A DNA stretch of 64,000 bases from Leishmania martiniquensis (Eukaryota; Euglenozoa; Kinetoplastea; Trypanosomatida; Trypanosomatidae), in NCBI RefSeq assembly GCF_017916325.1, contig NC_090171.1:1064501-1128500 (forward strand), in the 5' to 3' direction. The stretch's first letter is position 1, and every line of letters begins with the position of its first letter. The position numbers and the translations under genes are program-made. Shown here in pieces: positions 9,726 to 20,488 of the stretch. The notes below the pieces were generated by a model. It was not told where the DNA came from. It did no database searches and worked only from the letters and a program-made list of their open reading frames with translations.

Positions 9726-11208
9726 GGCGGACGGCAGGCATGGTGCATTCCAACCACGTGACGTACACCGGTTCGCCTGGCTGGTGGGCGCCCTCCCCGC
9801 CCCCCGGATGGGCGTATACCGATCTCGTTAGTCCCTCCACTCGTGCGCCCTTGATACCTCCTCTCCGGGGTGCTGGCAAAGTCGTCCATGAGGTTCACGC
9901 TGCTTTCAAGTCACATCATCGGGTAACATCACTCACGAATAGGTATACCGACACCGTCCCCCACCCCACCCCCTTCTTCCGTCACCCTCCAAAGATCTGT
10001 GTCGTGGGGGAGTAGTCAAGGGGGAGGGAGGGGGAAGGGGGAAGACGAGCCCTGACCGCCCAGTCGAATCCTCGAGAGCTGAAGTAAGAAAGAAAAAAAG
10101 GGAGGGGGGTAAAGAAAAGCATGACGGGTAGCGCACGTCGCTGAAGTGGTGGAGAGTCCTTCGACCAACTCCCTCTTTTCACTCCCGTCGAAAGCATTCA
10201 GAAACAAAAAAAATTACCGGATGCAAAAATTAAATCGTGTAGGCGTATGCGAGAGGAGCCGCTTCATTCCGCATGTAAAGCGGGGCATGAAGAGACACCG
10301 CAACGGTCACTTGGGGGGGGGGGGGCGGCCTGCTAGCAGACGCTTACGCACATGCTAGGAGCGCCACCCGTGAGACGTGCAGCTAGCCTGACTCCATATT
10401 TTGTCTGTACGCCTCTTTAACCTGCACTTTCTCTTTTCCTTGGCCTTTCTACAACTGCCGCCCATCCTCCTCCCCCTCTTTCTCTTTGCGTGCGTGTTTG
10501 TCGGTTCACCTGCGCAACGAGTGGATGACCGCTAAAAAGTGCTTTTATGTTGAAGATAAAGAGAGCGAGAGTTCAAGTGAGCGCCTTGGCAAGCAAAGAA
10601 CCAACAGCAAGAAGCAGAAATCACCTCGATGTCGCTCCCTTCCCCCCACCCCCTGTGGCTGAGTGCTCATGTCAACAAGGGTGTGAGCTTCGGCTGAGGC
10701 ACCCCCCCCGCCTCCCCCTGTGAGGACACACTCGCGCCTGTGTGCGATAATACCAAACGCTAGCAAGGCATCACAAGGACGTGTACACCGCTAGCCGTGT
10801 AGCATGCGCAAGCAGAGTAAATAACAGCCAAAAAAATACATATATATATAGAAGGAACTTTCGCTGTGGAAGACAAAAAGGGAAAGCAGTCACATCTCAC
10901 TTCCCCTGGCGCCCCTCCCCCCCTCCTCCTCCGCACACACTCCTCGGCCGAGTGCCTCTCAGAGAGCCCTTCGCGATGGAAGACGCACTCAAGTGTGTCT
11001 TGGGAAGGAGAAAGCGGCAAGGGTAGTCTCAGAAGAGCACAGTCAGTTCATAGCTTACGAGTTCCTCTCACCTCCCCATCGCCCGGCGCTTTAGGTGCGA
11101 GGGTTTGTTTTACTCTTGGATCCGAAATGTCTGAGCGAGGGAAGGAAAGAAGAAGCGCTGCGCACGATAGACTTGGCACCAGTCGCATGAGCCGAGTGCG
11201 TGTCGGCT
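9726..11208. other. Intergenic: 3' UTR region of the glycerophosphodiesterase gene
   Basis: No convincing gene. It contains a run of 13 G at 10313-10325, purine-rich patches and a short TA run at about 10839-10850. It most likely holds the 3' UTR of the minus-strand gene ending at 11209. Confidence 0.5.
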
Positions 11209-14187
11209 TCAGCTTGCCGAGGGGAACACTGGCATGCGATCCCCAATCACGCCGTCGACCCGCATCTTGGACGCCTGCGTGTAAGCGAAGTAAAGGTGGC
11301 TGTTCATATCGCCCCAAGTCCACACCTTCAACTGTCGGTGGTGCATCTCGGCAACCATGGCGCGTCCATAAGCACCGAAGGACGGCGGCACGGTGGGTGG
11401 AGCGTGCTGCGGGTCATCGGCGTGGAAGAGCTCTGCCGTCACAGGGCCGCGTTCCGCCGAGCCGCGCAGCGGCGTCTCAGGAATCTGTGGCAGCACGGCC
11501 TCGTCCTCTGGCGACAGCAGCGTTCCGGCGTTCATAGAAATACCCGAGAGGTGCTGCGCGGTCGCGAACTGGATGGCGCCCTCCACATAAAAAGAGCGGT
11601 AATCCTTCAGGTCGCGCATCTCCTTCGTGTCGCTGAGGAAAAAAACGTCGTAGCGGCTCTGCTTCAGGGACAGTGCAAGACAGACATTCGGGTCAAAGCT
11701 ACTAAAGATAATATCGCGCCCACCATCCGCAAACTCGAAGACGACACGCAAGATGGCGTCCACAAACCCGTTCACCTCAAACGCGTCGCTCTGCAGAAAA
11801 AGGTTCGAGTCAATGAGCGGCTGGAAGGGGTATTTCACCTCTATGTTGAAGCGCAGCGACGGCGGTGTCTGCTCCAGCACTTCCCGAAGCGACGGCACAC
11901 CGTTAGGGAAGTCCTCTACCCGTATCAGCGAGCCCTCTGCGATCCGCGCTGAGCTGTCACCGCCCGAGCCGTTCTGCGACGACGACGACGACGACAAGCG
12001 CGTCCGCACCTTTGGCTGGCAATTGCGCGCCCACGATAGCAGACTCTCCCAGTGATGTATCAGCAAGTCCTTGGTGGGGAACACGCGGTTGACCGTCTTG
12101 CAGCACTGCACGTGCAAGTCACGCAGCCGCGAATAGTTCAACTTGTGAACAGCGGCACGCACCGGTGTGTACTCCGCCTTCCCCGGGCACGCACGCACCC
12201 CTTCTCGCTTAAGCGCCATCAGCTCAATCAGTGGGTCATGGATCACGACGGGTACGCGGTCCTCGGAGAGCATGACGTCCAGTTCGATCATATCGCACTT
12301 GCGGGCGTGCGCAGCTTGGAATGAAGGTATTGTGTTCTCGCTGCACTTCACCACGAGTGGGGCGCCTCCGCAGGAGAGGGACCGCGGGTACGTCTTGCCC
12401 AGCCCACGATGCCCGATCAAGGTGGGGACAGTGAGCCACGCAAGCGTCTCCGAGGACCGCACAATCTCGAGTGGCCCGTGCTGCCGGCACCCCTCCAACG
12501 GAAACACCAGCAGGTATTGCACGTACAGCTTTATCCACAGCGGCGTGACGCCCTCCGGCGCACCCGCAGGGGCGGGGCAGTATACTGGCAAGAGCACGGT
12601 GCCACTCGTGCTGGAATGCAGCATGCCCGAGAAAAGCACGGTATTGCCTTGGAGGGAAAGCGCCGCACCGTCCACCACACACGGCACCCTGACGGTCACC
12701 TCGATTGCGAATTCGTCCAACTCGCGAAGGTTGAGGAGGCACGTCCACACATGCTGCGTGCGCCCCGTCACGAGCGGCGTTCGTCCAGTGCTGTCCACAC
12801 TCCCGGTCAGCGGCTGAACGGGCTTGATCATCTGCAAAGGCCGCACACACCAGCCTTTGGACAGGAAGCCATTGGGCAGAGGTGCTACCCCGCCACGCGC
12901 CGAGCGCCGCGAGCTCTCGAGATGCGTGTGGTAGCGGCCACTATGAGAGGAGTTCATCGTAGACACCGACGATGTAGGAGAGCCTGTGGGGCTCGCTGTA
13001 CTGTAACTAACCTGGCCGCTGTTGCCTACCACAGCCGCAGGGCTGCGCTTCATGCGCATCTCACGCAGCTGCTGCTCCAACAGCGCGGGAGTGGGGAGAT
13101 GAGCACGGCACCAGCAGCTGCCCTCAACCGGAATCGGCCGCACATCAGTGACGTGGCAGACGGTAGTCGCAAGCACTCCGTCGGTGGTCTCACGCATGCG
13201 CCTACGCACCACCTCACTCTGATGCGACGTCAACTCGGACTGCCACGCGGCCTGGTCGAACGGCTGGGTAGGGTCGTTCGCGTAGAAAGTGAGAGACAGT
13301 AACGGGCCTGGAGTACCACCGGTCGACCGCTCGCCGCCGTCCAGGCCGCATTCGCAGAAGGGCGGGATGCTGTCGCTTGCTGAGCCGATGTTGGCATCTT
13401 TGTTCGCTTCGAACGTCGGAAAAGTCGTGCCAGCCAACACCGTCGCGAGCACCGGCACCGTAGGGCGTGGCGGCAGTGCAGGCACATTGTAGAGCAAAGC
13501 AAACTGCTCACCAGTGGAGCCGAAGCAGACGGCTGCAGCCGCGGGGTCGTTCTTCTCATGGGGGCATAGCGGGCCCCTGTGCGCTGTGTCGGTGGCATTG
13601 TTACACCGGCGTACGTCTAGCACCGCCAGCCACTGAGGCGCCCCCCTGCCGCCCTCCGTGAGGGAGTCTTCTTGCTGCTTGAATGGCGTGACGCAGAGAG
13701 AGGAGGGCCGGCTGTACCGCTGATCCACCCCAACAATTACAGAGCCAGGGGTGGCGCAGATGCTCGACCCCGGGGTGCGCGGCACACGAAGGAAAGCCTC
13801 CTCCAGAATGACCAGCCGGCACGGCACAGAGAAGTACTCGGTGCCAGAGGGCCGATCACGTGACCACTTCATCTCCTCATCGGTTAGACACACCTGGGCC
13901 ACGTAGTGCTCTACGGCACACTGTGAGTCGTCTTCAAAGCGGTCAGCAAGGCATGAGGCTTCGGGAACGTGTATGCACGGCATACGCTCACACCAACACT
14001 GCTCGAGCACCACAGGCCACGCCAGGCCCCACGCCCCCATACTCTCCCCTGCAGCCACCAGACCAAAGCGCAGCTCCGAGGCGCCAGAAGCAACAAGCGG
14101 CTGCGACCTTCGCGCGTGCTCTCGCACAAGAAACGCCTCCAGAATCTGGCTGGAGAGTCCGTAGATACACACATTCATCAGCGGCAT
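11209..14187 (-). CDS. Glycerophosphodiester phosphodiesterase, GPCPD1/GDE1-like, 992 aa
   Basis: Predicted to cleave glycerophosphodiesters such as glycerophosphocholine to glycerol-3-phosphate and the alcohol. The GDPD barrel covers residues about 590-985. It shows the metal/catalytic GHRG near 594, ENTIPSF, the acidic ELDVMLSED near 635-643, the second histidine in VVIHD near 648, FNIEVK further on, and the closing VWTWG plus DGVIGDRMP segments. This arrangement is the eukaryotic GPCPD1 type, whose N-terminus normally carries a CBM20 starch-binding domain. The 590-residue N-terminal part here may hold a diverged one, but I cannot confirm it. A Ser-rich insert (SSSSSSQNGSGGDSS) interrupts the barrel. 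I start at the ATG at 14187 because the open frame upstream is low-complexity UTR. No signal peptide, so likely cytosolic. It lies between two acid phosphatase genes. Confidence 0.9.
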   Translation of the reverse strand: MPLMNVCIYGLSSQILEAFLVREHARRSQPLVASGASELRFGLVAAGESMGAWGLAWPVVLEQCWCERMPCIHVPEASCLADRFEDDSQCAVEHYVAQVCLTDEEMKWSRDRPSGTEYFSVPCRLVILEEAFLRVPRTPGSSICATPGSVIVGVDQRYSRPSSLCVTPFKQQEDSLTEGGRGAPQWLAVLDVRRCNNATDTAHRGPLCPHEKNDPAAAAVCFGSTGEQFALLYNVPALPPRPTVPVLATVLAGTTFPTFEANKDANIGSASDSIPPFCECGLDGGERSTGGTPGPLLSLTFYANDPTQPFDQAAWQSELTSHQSEVVRRRMRETTDGVLATTVCHVTDVRPIPVEGSCWCRAHLPTPALLEQQLREMRMKRSPAAVVGNSGQVSYSTASPTGSPTSSVSTMNSSHSGRYHTHLESSRRSARGGVAPLPNGFLSKGWCVRPLQMIKPVQPLTGSVDSTGRTPLVTGRTQHVWTCLLNLRELDEFAIEVTVRVPCVVDGAALSLQGNTVLFSGMLHSSTSGTVLLPVYCPAPAGAPEGVTPLWIKLYVQYLLVFPLEGCRQHGPLEIVRSSETLAWLTVPTLIGHRGLGKTYPRSLSCGGAPLVVKCSENTIPSFQAAHARKCDMIELDVMLSEDRVPVVIHDPLIELMALKREGVRACPGKAEYTPVRAAVHKLNYSRLRDLHVQCCKTVNRVFPTKDLLIHHWESLLSWARNCQPKVRTRLSSSSSSQNGSGGDSSARIAEGSLIRVEDFPNGVPSLREVLEQTPPSLRFNIEVKYPFQPLIDSNLFLQSDAFEVNGFVDAILRVVFEFADGGRDIIFSSFDPNVCLALSLKQSRYDVFFLSDTKEMRDLKDYRSFYVEGAIQFATAQHLSGISMNAGTLLSPEDEAVLPQIPETPLRGSAERGPVTAELFHADDPQHAPPTVPPSFGAYGRAMVAEMHHRQLKVWTWGDMNSHLYFAYTQASKMRVDGVIGDRMPVFPSAS

Positions 14188-17100
14188 CACGAGCGCACGC
14201 GGATCTCGTGTCTGTGCTGTTGTTTCTGCTGCTTTTCTTGTTGTGTGAGCTCGGCAAGGGGAAGTGACGAGCCGTAAAAGACGCCGCGACCTCGGTCGAG
14301 TGGGGAGAACCGAGGAAAAGGCGATGAAAGAAAAACGGAGGAGGCGATGCTCACTCCGAGGGAAGAGCGAGGCGAGAGGTGTGAGAGGAAGGAAGGCCCG
14401 CCTTCTTGGGAGGGGAAGGGGGGAGGTGAATCGGCTTCGGAAGATGGCAATGCCTGTGTAAGTGTGTGTGTGTGTGGAGAGAAAGAGAGCAAAGGCCCAC
14501 CCCGAAAACAGAAGAGGACGTGTGGCCGCAGGAGAGAGTTTCTGGCATGAATAGGTTCGCATCCGCACGATGCGTGCACGCGCAAAGCAGAAGGAAGAGA
14601 TGGAAGCATTCGCTTGCGCTTTGCCCTGCGACGTTCTCCCCCACCCCACCGGCACACACACACACACGAGCACACGGCTCGCAGAAAAAAAAATAAATGT
14701 GCCCAGCAAAAAAAAAGAGGAAGCGAAGAGGAGGGGCAGCGACAGTGGCAGTGTCCACCCCCTAAACCTCAAGCAGTCGAGGTGCCACGCAAGAATGCGG
14801 GGCAGCTGGGATCGCCCCTCGTGCTGTGTCTGCACGTTGATGTTTTTCGGCGGTCCTTGATGCCTTTGAGCGTGATTGCTTATGTGTCTTTCATCTTTCA
14901 CCATATTGCTCCCTCTTTTTTTTTTCACCACTTATGAGCGTGTGGAGGTCGGCTGACCATCTAGAAGGTTGGGTCGTATGCATATCGCCTTGTTATGCCG
15001 ATTCGTCTGGCAGCACAAGGCCGCACCTGCCCCCCACCCACCCACCCACCCCTCAGATATCCCTCTCCCTCCCTGTCGTACGTTCTCGCGCACAGCACAT
15101 CAGGTCATAAGGAAGAAAGCGGGGATTCACTGTCTCCCTTTACACTTGCCCTGGGTCTGTTCCGTGGATTAGCGCGCATGGATGAGCAAGCAGCGTCTGT
15201 GGGGAGAGAGGGAGAAGAGTTGTTTGGCCAGCCACAATGGCGCAGGTGGGGTGGGTGGGTGGTCGTTGATGAGAGCGCGCGTACGCCGAAGGGCAATAGA
15301 CAGACAGGCAGGCAGAGTAGGAGAGAGGAAGAGAGAAAACGAAAGAGAAACATGCGCGCGCCGCATCACTCATGCGCCAAACAGAGCGGTAAGCCCCTCA
15401 CATTGCGCATGTTCAAGATGTGTATGTGTGCGGAGAGAGCACAGGGAGCGGCGGACCAGACTGGCGGAAGAAAACACTGCAAAGGAAAATAAATGAAAAA
15501 AAGCGTTACTCCTCGTTGTTTTGCAATGTCATGTATTACTTTACGTCTCCCTTCCTTCCTTCCTCCCCCCACCCACCCCCGCTTCCCTCCTCGCCAGTGC
15601 TACGGCTGCCTCTCCCAAAGGAGGGGAGAGGAGGGGAGGGGAAGGGAGGGGAAGACAGAGCGGATGAGCACAGGTGAGATATTTGTCAAAGGATCAACGT
15701 AGGGAAAGAAATAAAACGAATACACCAAGACACAAAGAGAAATATGGGCTGAGGGGGACGAAGGAAGGGAGGGAAGGGAAGGGAGGGGGAGGGGGAGGGG
15801 AGGGCATACGGCACTCCTCCTTCCCTTTTGTGTCTGACTATCTGCCTATGTGTCCGAATAGCATTTCCATTACTCTTCGTCCTTTTTCGATGTACAGCGC
15901 GTTCTCTCTTTTTTTCTTCCTTTTCCCTTTGCAGACTGTCTCACTGTATAGTATGGGGGTGTTTGCGCGAGGGTATGGTCAGGCAGTGAACGAAAGAAGG
16001 GGATACACATGTGTACACAGATGACGGTGTGAACGAGGCGAGCACCACAGCTGGCCGCTGTCTCGTTCTGTATGCCCCCCTCCTCCTACTCCTCCCCTCT
16101 CCTGCTTTTTTATTTCTTCTCCTAAATGGGGCCAGTTCAGCTGTTTGAATGCGTGGCGATGGAGACATGCACACCCCACAGCGCAGAAGAGGGCAAAGGG
16201 GAAGCAACGCTGATAACGGGTGTGAGTCAAAGCTATTGGCGTAAGAAAAAGAGATGTGAGGTGTGGGGTCGACGATTTCGTCTCGGCTGTGTGGGACAAG
16301 GGGGAGCAGAGGAGGGAAACAAGGAGCCCGAAGCAGCGACGCTAGCGCAGCGGCCGAGCCCAAAAAGAAAGAGGCTTTCACACGCACGCAGAGACACGTA
16401 TGCAGACAAATAGCTCCGCAGACGCATGCACACGAGCATACAGATCTGTAACATACATGCCGCTGTTTGCTTCTTTTTGGTTTTTCTTTGGCAGTGTCCG
16501 ATAAACGCTCTCGCAGCGTCCGCATCCCCTTCGTCACCCCTTCTCTCTCCCCTCGGCTCGTTCTCCGGTGGTCCGTCCTTCTGTTCGGTTTTATAGAGAA
16601 CAGTAATGACGATCGACGGTCCATAGGCCTTCGTCACGCGCACGTGATCCCGAGATATAACTAAAAAAAAGGAAAGGCAGGTGAGTAGCACAGGCATGTG
16701 CAGGCCTGCTGAAGAGAAGTGATAACAGTGGTTCGCACTGCACTTCCAGAGAAGCCATCCTCCTTCGCCCGCTCTCTTTTTTTCTTGTCCACCTGTGCTC
16801 GGGCACAAATACTACTGATCTCGGATTCAGGTGGCGACTGTGTATGAGAGGAAATGGAGGAGGAGGGGGCTGCAGCGGCGGACTTGATCAGAGAAGGACA
16901 AAAAAAAAGGTCCCCCACCAAGGAGCATGCGGCGCCGCCAGCACAGAAATGCAAAACAAAAAGACAAATGCTATGTGCCCCTGCCGCTGACGCTCATCCG
17001 TGGCACGTCACCCCCACCCCTGTGGGGCCGCGCAGCGGTGTTGAACCTTTTCTCTTCCTCCAAGGTGAAATGGCGTCGTATGTCTCTCTTGCCCTCCAAA

Positions 17101-17470
17101 TCTGTAGAGGCGTGCGTGGAAAGCACACAACAAAAGAAAAAGGGAAGAGGGGAGGAGAGGACATGAGAGAAGACGCTTACGCGCGCGCGCGTGCAGACTT
17201 TTGTGAGTTGCACAGAAAGAGTGACAATGTAAGAGCTAGCCGCCGTGAATGTAAGAGGCGCAGGCACAGGAGGGCAGCGGGGGAGGGGAACGACGCAAAA
17301 TGTCAGCCCGAGAACGAAAAATAAAGACCCATTGACAGTTACGCGCACTGTCGCCCTCATTCGTAACATACACACACACACACACACACGAGAGCGAGTA
17401 AGCCACGAGGCAAGGGAAAGGCTCTGAGAAAGACTGAAGAGAGGTTATGGTCCAGTCGCTACCAGCCTGG
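14188..17470. other. Long intergenic region with polypurine tracts and microsatellites
   Basis: 3.3 kb with no convincing gene. Its right part holds the 3' UTR of acid phosphatase 2 and its left part the 5' UTR of the phosphodiesterase. Features are (GT)n at about 14461-14476, G-rich purine tracts at 15615-15655 and 15755-15805 (pyrimidine tracts on the transcribed-sense minus strand), and (AC)n at about 17370-17389. Short ORFs are low-complexity. Confidence 0.5.
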
Positions 17471-19231
17471 CTACTCCCTGCCGGGTACTTCTCGCACCAA
17501 GGCGGTCTCGGTGTAGTTGTTCTCCGGTCCTTCCCTCTTGAAATCGGTCTTTCCCCTCTCCGTCAGCGCGGAGCTCATGCGCATGTACTGCTGTTGGTGC
17601 CGGTTCCTTGTGCACATGCACACTGCGGCCGTAGCTGCTGTGGCAATGATGGCGCCGACGCAGAAGGTCGCGAGTGACACGCTCGCAACAGCGCCGGCGC
17701 TGAGGCCATGGGATCTGGGCAGCGCAGCCTCCTCCTCGTCGGTGCCCATGAAGGCATCAGCTCTAATCCCTTTGCCGGTGTTGCCTGCCGGGGCCGTGCT
17801 CACGCCCAGGCAGCTGCTCTTGGAGCAGACGCACTGCTTGCTCAGGATGTTGAAGGTGTAGCCGACCCCACATGCGAACTGCGGGCACACAGAGCGGTAA
17901 AACTGGCACATGCTGGGGACCAGGACATTGGTGGGGGTACCTGAGACAACCGTCTCCGATGGGCAGTCAGCAATATCGATGGAGACTTGATCGAGGTAGC
18001 AGAGGCCGCGCGCATCTGCCGGCTCCGACCACTGCACGAAGCGCTTGAAGTCGGCGAAGGGGCAAATGTTCTCCTTCGCCTTGTAGGCGATGCCGAGAGC
18101 GTTCATGCACTGCATCTGCCACGTCGAGTCCCACCCAAAGTCAAACTTCGTGTCAGGGCTCTGGCCAGGGTGGCCACGCAAGATGCGGACGTGGTATGCA
18201 CCAGCCTTGTCCTTCAGCAGCTCGGCCACAAGCACCTGGGCAAAGGGCGGCAGCATGCCATTCAGGGTTCGGTCACCGAGCGTACCCCACACGGGGGCGA
18301 GTGTGGTGTCGTGCGCGCTGTAGTGCATCAGCTTAAACTTGTTCGAGCCTTCCATCACACCCTCCATGTTCTTCACCATCTGCTGCACGAATGGCTGGCC
18401 GCGGCTGCCCTGATTGAACCGGAGGGAGTCACTGCTGTTGTAATGGTACTCGAAGTCGAATAAGACATTTGTGATCCGCTTCAGCTTCTCCAAGTTTGCC
18501 TTCAGAAGCGGGTACTTGGATAGCTCACCGACGGCCATCTTTGCAGCGCCAATATCGAAAAGCTTGCGCGCGCAGTCGGAGCGGGTCTCGTAGTCGTTGC
18601 ACTCGCCCTCCAGATAGATCTGAGCGCCGATCTTTGTGATCTCTGTCCAGTCGGGGAAGAGCTCATCGGTCAGCGGGTCGCACACAGCGCGGCGCAGCGG
18701 CTTGTTGTAGCTGTAGAAGAACCTGAGCCAGGGCTGCATGTTGGTGTTAAGTAGCACATCCGTCGACTCGTGCACGGTGTGGATAGCAGCGTAGAGGCTG
18801 GTCACGTTCGGGAAGAAGCCGCGCAGGAAGGCCTCGGCGCTCTGCAGAGTGCGCAGAACATCGGTGGAGCGGCTGTAGGCCACGTCCAGGTTGTAGTTCG
18901 GCGATGGAAACATCGACGAGCTCACCACGGATCGATCGGTGTTGTAGCGGGAGCGCAGAAAGCCACCGACCTTGAGCAGCATCGAAATACCCGCCCACGA
19001 GAGGTATCCACACGGAGACTCAGTGCAAATCTGCGAGCTGTTGGTGCGCGTTAGGCTGGACCGAGCACCGTGGCGATGTAGCACGTGCACCTGGAGCACC
19101 TTTAGTGTGTCCGCCGCCTCGACAGCCCTGCCGTCGCCATGGGTGCTCTGCGCATAGGTGCAAGAAACGGCGCACACAATGAGCGCCGCTGCCAGAACAG
19201 CTGCCTGTCCGAGTCGGGCAACGCGAGTCAT
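17471..19231 (-). CDS. Membrane-bound histidine acid phosphatase 2, 586 aa
   Basis: Paralogue of the 6622-8175 gene and longer at the C-terminus. The ATG at 19231 begins a signal peptide (residues 1-27, ending near CTYAQS). The catalytic motif reads RHGARSS, so the usual proline after RHGxRx is replaced by serine, while both histidine and arginines remain. SRSTDVLRTLQSA and YSAHDTT supply the second arginine and the HD pair. Many NxS/T glycosylation sites and a cysteine-rich segment (residues about 440-490) follow. A membrane helix around 515-545 is followed by a cytoplasmic tail of about 40 residues containing YMRM, which fits the YxxPhi endosomal/lysosomal sorting consensus. Acid phosphatase 1 lacks this motif, so the two may reside in different compartments. 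The catalytic core looks complete. Confidence 0.93.
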   Translation of the reverse strand: MTRVARLGQAAVLAAALIVCAVSCTYAQSTHGDGRAVEAADTLKVLQVHVLHRHGARSSLTRTNSSQICTESPCGYLSWAGISMLLKVGGFLRSRYNTDRSVVSSSMFPSPNYNLDVAYSRSTDVLRTLQSAEAFLRGFFPNVTSLYAAIHTVHESTDVLLNTNMQPWLRFFYSYNKPLRRAVCDPLTDELFPDWTEITKIGAQIYLEGECNDYETRSDCARKLFDIGAAKMAVGELSKYPLLKANLEKLKRITNVLFDFEYHYNSSDSLRFNQGSRGQPFVQQMVKNMEGVMEGSNKFKLMHYSAHDTTLAPVWGTLGDRTLNGMLPPFAQVLVAELLKDKAGAYHVRILRGHPGQSPDTKFDFGWDSTWQMQCMNALGIAYKAKENICPFADFKRFVQWSEPADARGLCYLDQVSIDIADCPSETVVSGTPTNVLVPSMCQFYRSVCPQFACGVGYTFNILSKQCVCSKSSCLGVSTAPAGNTGKGIRADAFMGTDEEEAALPRSHGLSAGAVASVSLATFCVGAIIATAATAAVCMCTRNRHQQQYMRMSSALTERGKTDFKREGPENNYTETALVREVPGRE

Positions 19232-19313
19232 TGCGGATGCCTGTGGTCACGAGTGGGCACGCACGGAGTGTGCGAAGACGAAGCTTCCGTATGTTCCCTC
19301 TCTCTAGTATGTG

Positions 19314-19315
19314 AG
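19314..19315 (-). promoter_or_regulatory. Candidate trans-splice acceptor for acid phosphatase 2
   Basis: On the minus strand a pyrimidine tract (about 19318-19345) is followed by its first AG at 19314-19315. This leaves an 82-nt 5' UTR before the ATG at 19231. Inferred from pattern only. Confidence 0.4.
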
Positions 19316-20488
19316 GGAAATGGGAAAAAGGCAGGGTGAGATGTGTCGCCACTCGAGCACGCACCGAGGTAAGTACAGCCTAGAGGGGTATACGAGAAGA
19401 GAGCAGAGGAGGGGGAGAGGAGAGGGTGGGAGGGGAGGCCAACGAATGGGAGACAAGAACGCAAAACAGAAACCGAAGAAAAAAAGAGGAGATAGAAAAG
19501 AGGGATGGGAGTGGCTACTCGCTGTGGCTGTGACGTCGGCGGCTCCGCTTCAGAGAAAGAGGAGCAAGTGGAAAGGGTCAGATATGTTCGGGCGTGTGCG
19601 GAATCACTCCAAGTGCGCTGGTATGATACTTGTATGCCGGCGTGCGTAAGAGCGAGAGAAAAAAGGTGATGTGAGGAGTGATTCACAATCGACAGCGCAG
19701 CGAAGAGCAGTAGCGAAGGGAGGGGGTGGGGCGTGAGCACCGTAGCGAGAGAAAGCAGAGAGAGCAGAGAGAGGGATGCAGAGTCATGCATACGTGCACA
19801 CAGCTAAGAGAAGCATGCTGCACGCCGTGGTTGCCCATGATAGGCCAAAAGGGACACTGAGGACGTCTCAGTGGGGAGAGCTTCGTGACGCATGCGACGG
19901 ATAAATGAGGCGGCAGCTATCCCTCCGCGCAGCTGCATGGCAGCACTTGTGAAGAGTGTGACATCGGCAGTCGTACTGCTTTTAATCTCAGCTGTCAGGC
20001 AGCGGTGCAGCTCGACGCTTTCTCGCTTGGTTCAGAGCTTGGGTGTATGCTGTGCGTTGGTGTCTCGATGAGGCACAGCAGCGAAGCGCCTCCTCTACCC
20101 CTACAAGAGGGGAGGCGCCTCTAAACACATGTACATATGCCGATGCGACAAGAGTACTCAGCCGAGCAGACATGAAAAAAAAACGAGGAAAACAAAGATG
20201 ATGTCCGACACACTGTCGCTGGCCTCACCGTCCACCGACCCCCTCGCCGTCACAAAGCACATCGAAGAGACGGACGAAAGTCACCGTTGCGGATATACAT
20301 GCAGCTGCTCCGTCTGGTTGCTTTACATCGCCGGTGAAAACTGAATCTTGTATGTAGAGAGCATACGCACCAGCCTCCACTGGCAACCAACCATGTTCCC
20401 TCACCTCATCTCACCTCCTCACACACATACACACGCGCACACACAGACGCGTGCCGGGTTGTAGTGCCTCATTGACACTCTGGAGACG
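19316..20488. other. Intergenic: 3' UTR region of the RCC1-repeat gene
   Basis: No convincing gene on either strand. Purine-rich at 19380-19510 on the + strand and a short CA-rich patch near 20421-20445. It should contain the 3' UTR of the minus-strand gene ending at 20489. Confidence 0.5.

Noticed and set aside
11200..13302. Long + strand ORFs opposite the phosphodiesterase (250, 216 and 297 codons)
   Set aside because: Antisense shadows of a clearly conserved minus-strand gene in GC-rich DNA.
14188..14931. Longer phosphodiesterase (1240 codons)
   Set aside because: The first 248 codons are Arg/Ser/Leu-rich with CA-repeat-derived stretches; the ATG at 14187 starts protein-like sequence.
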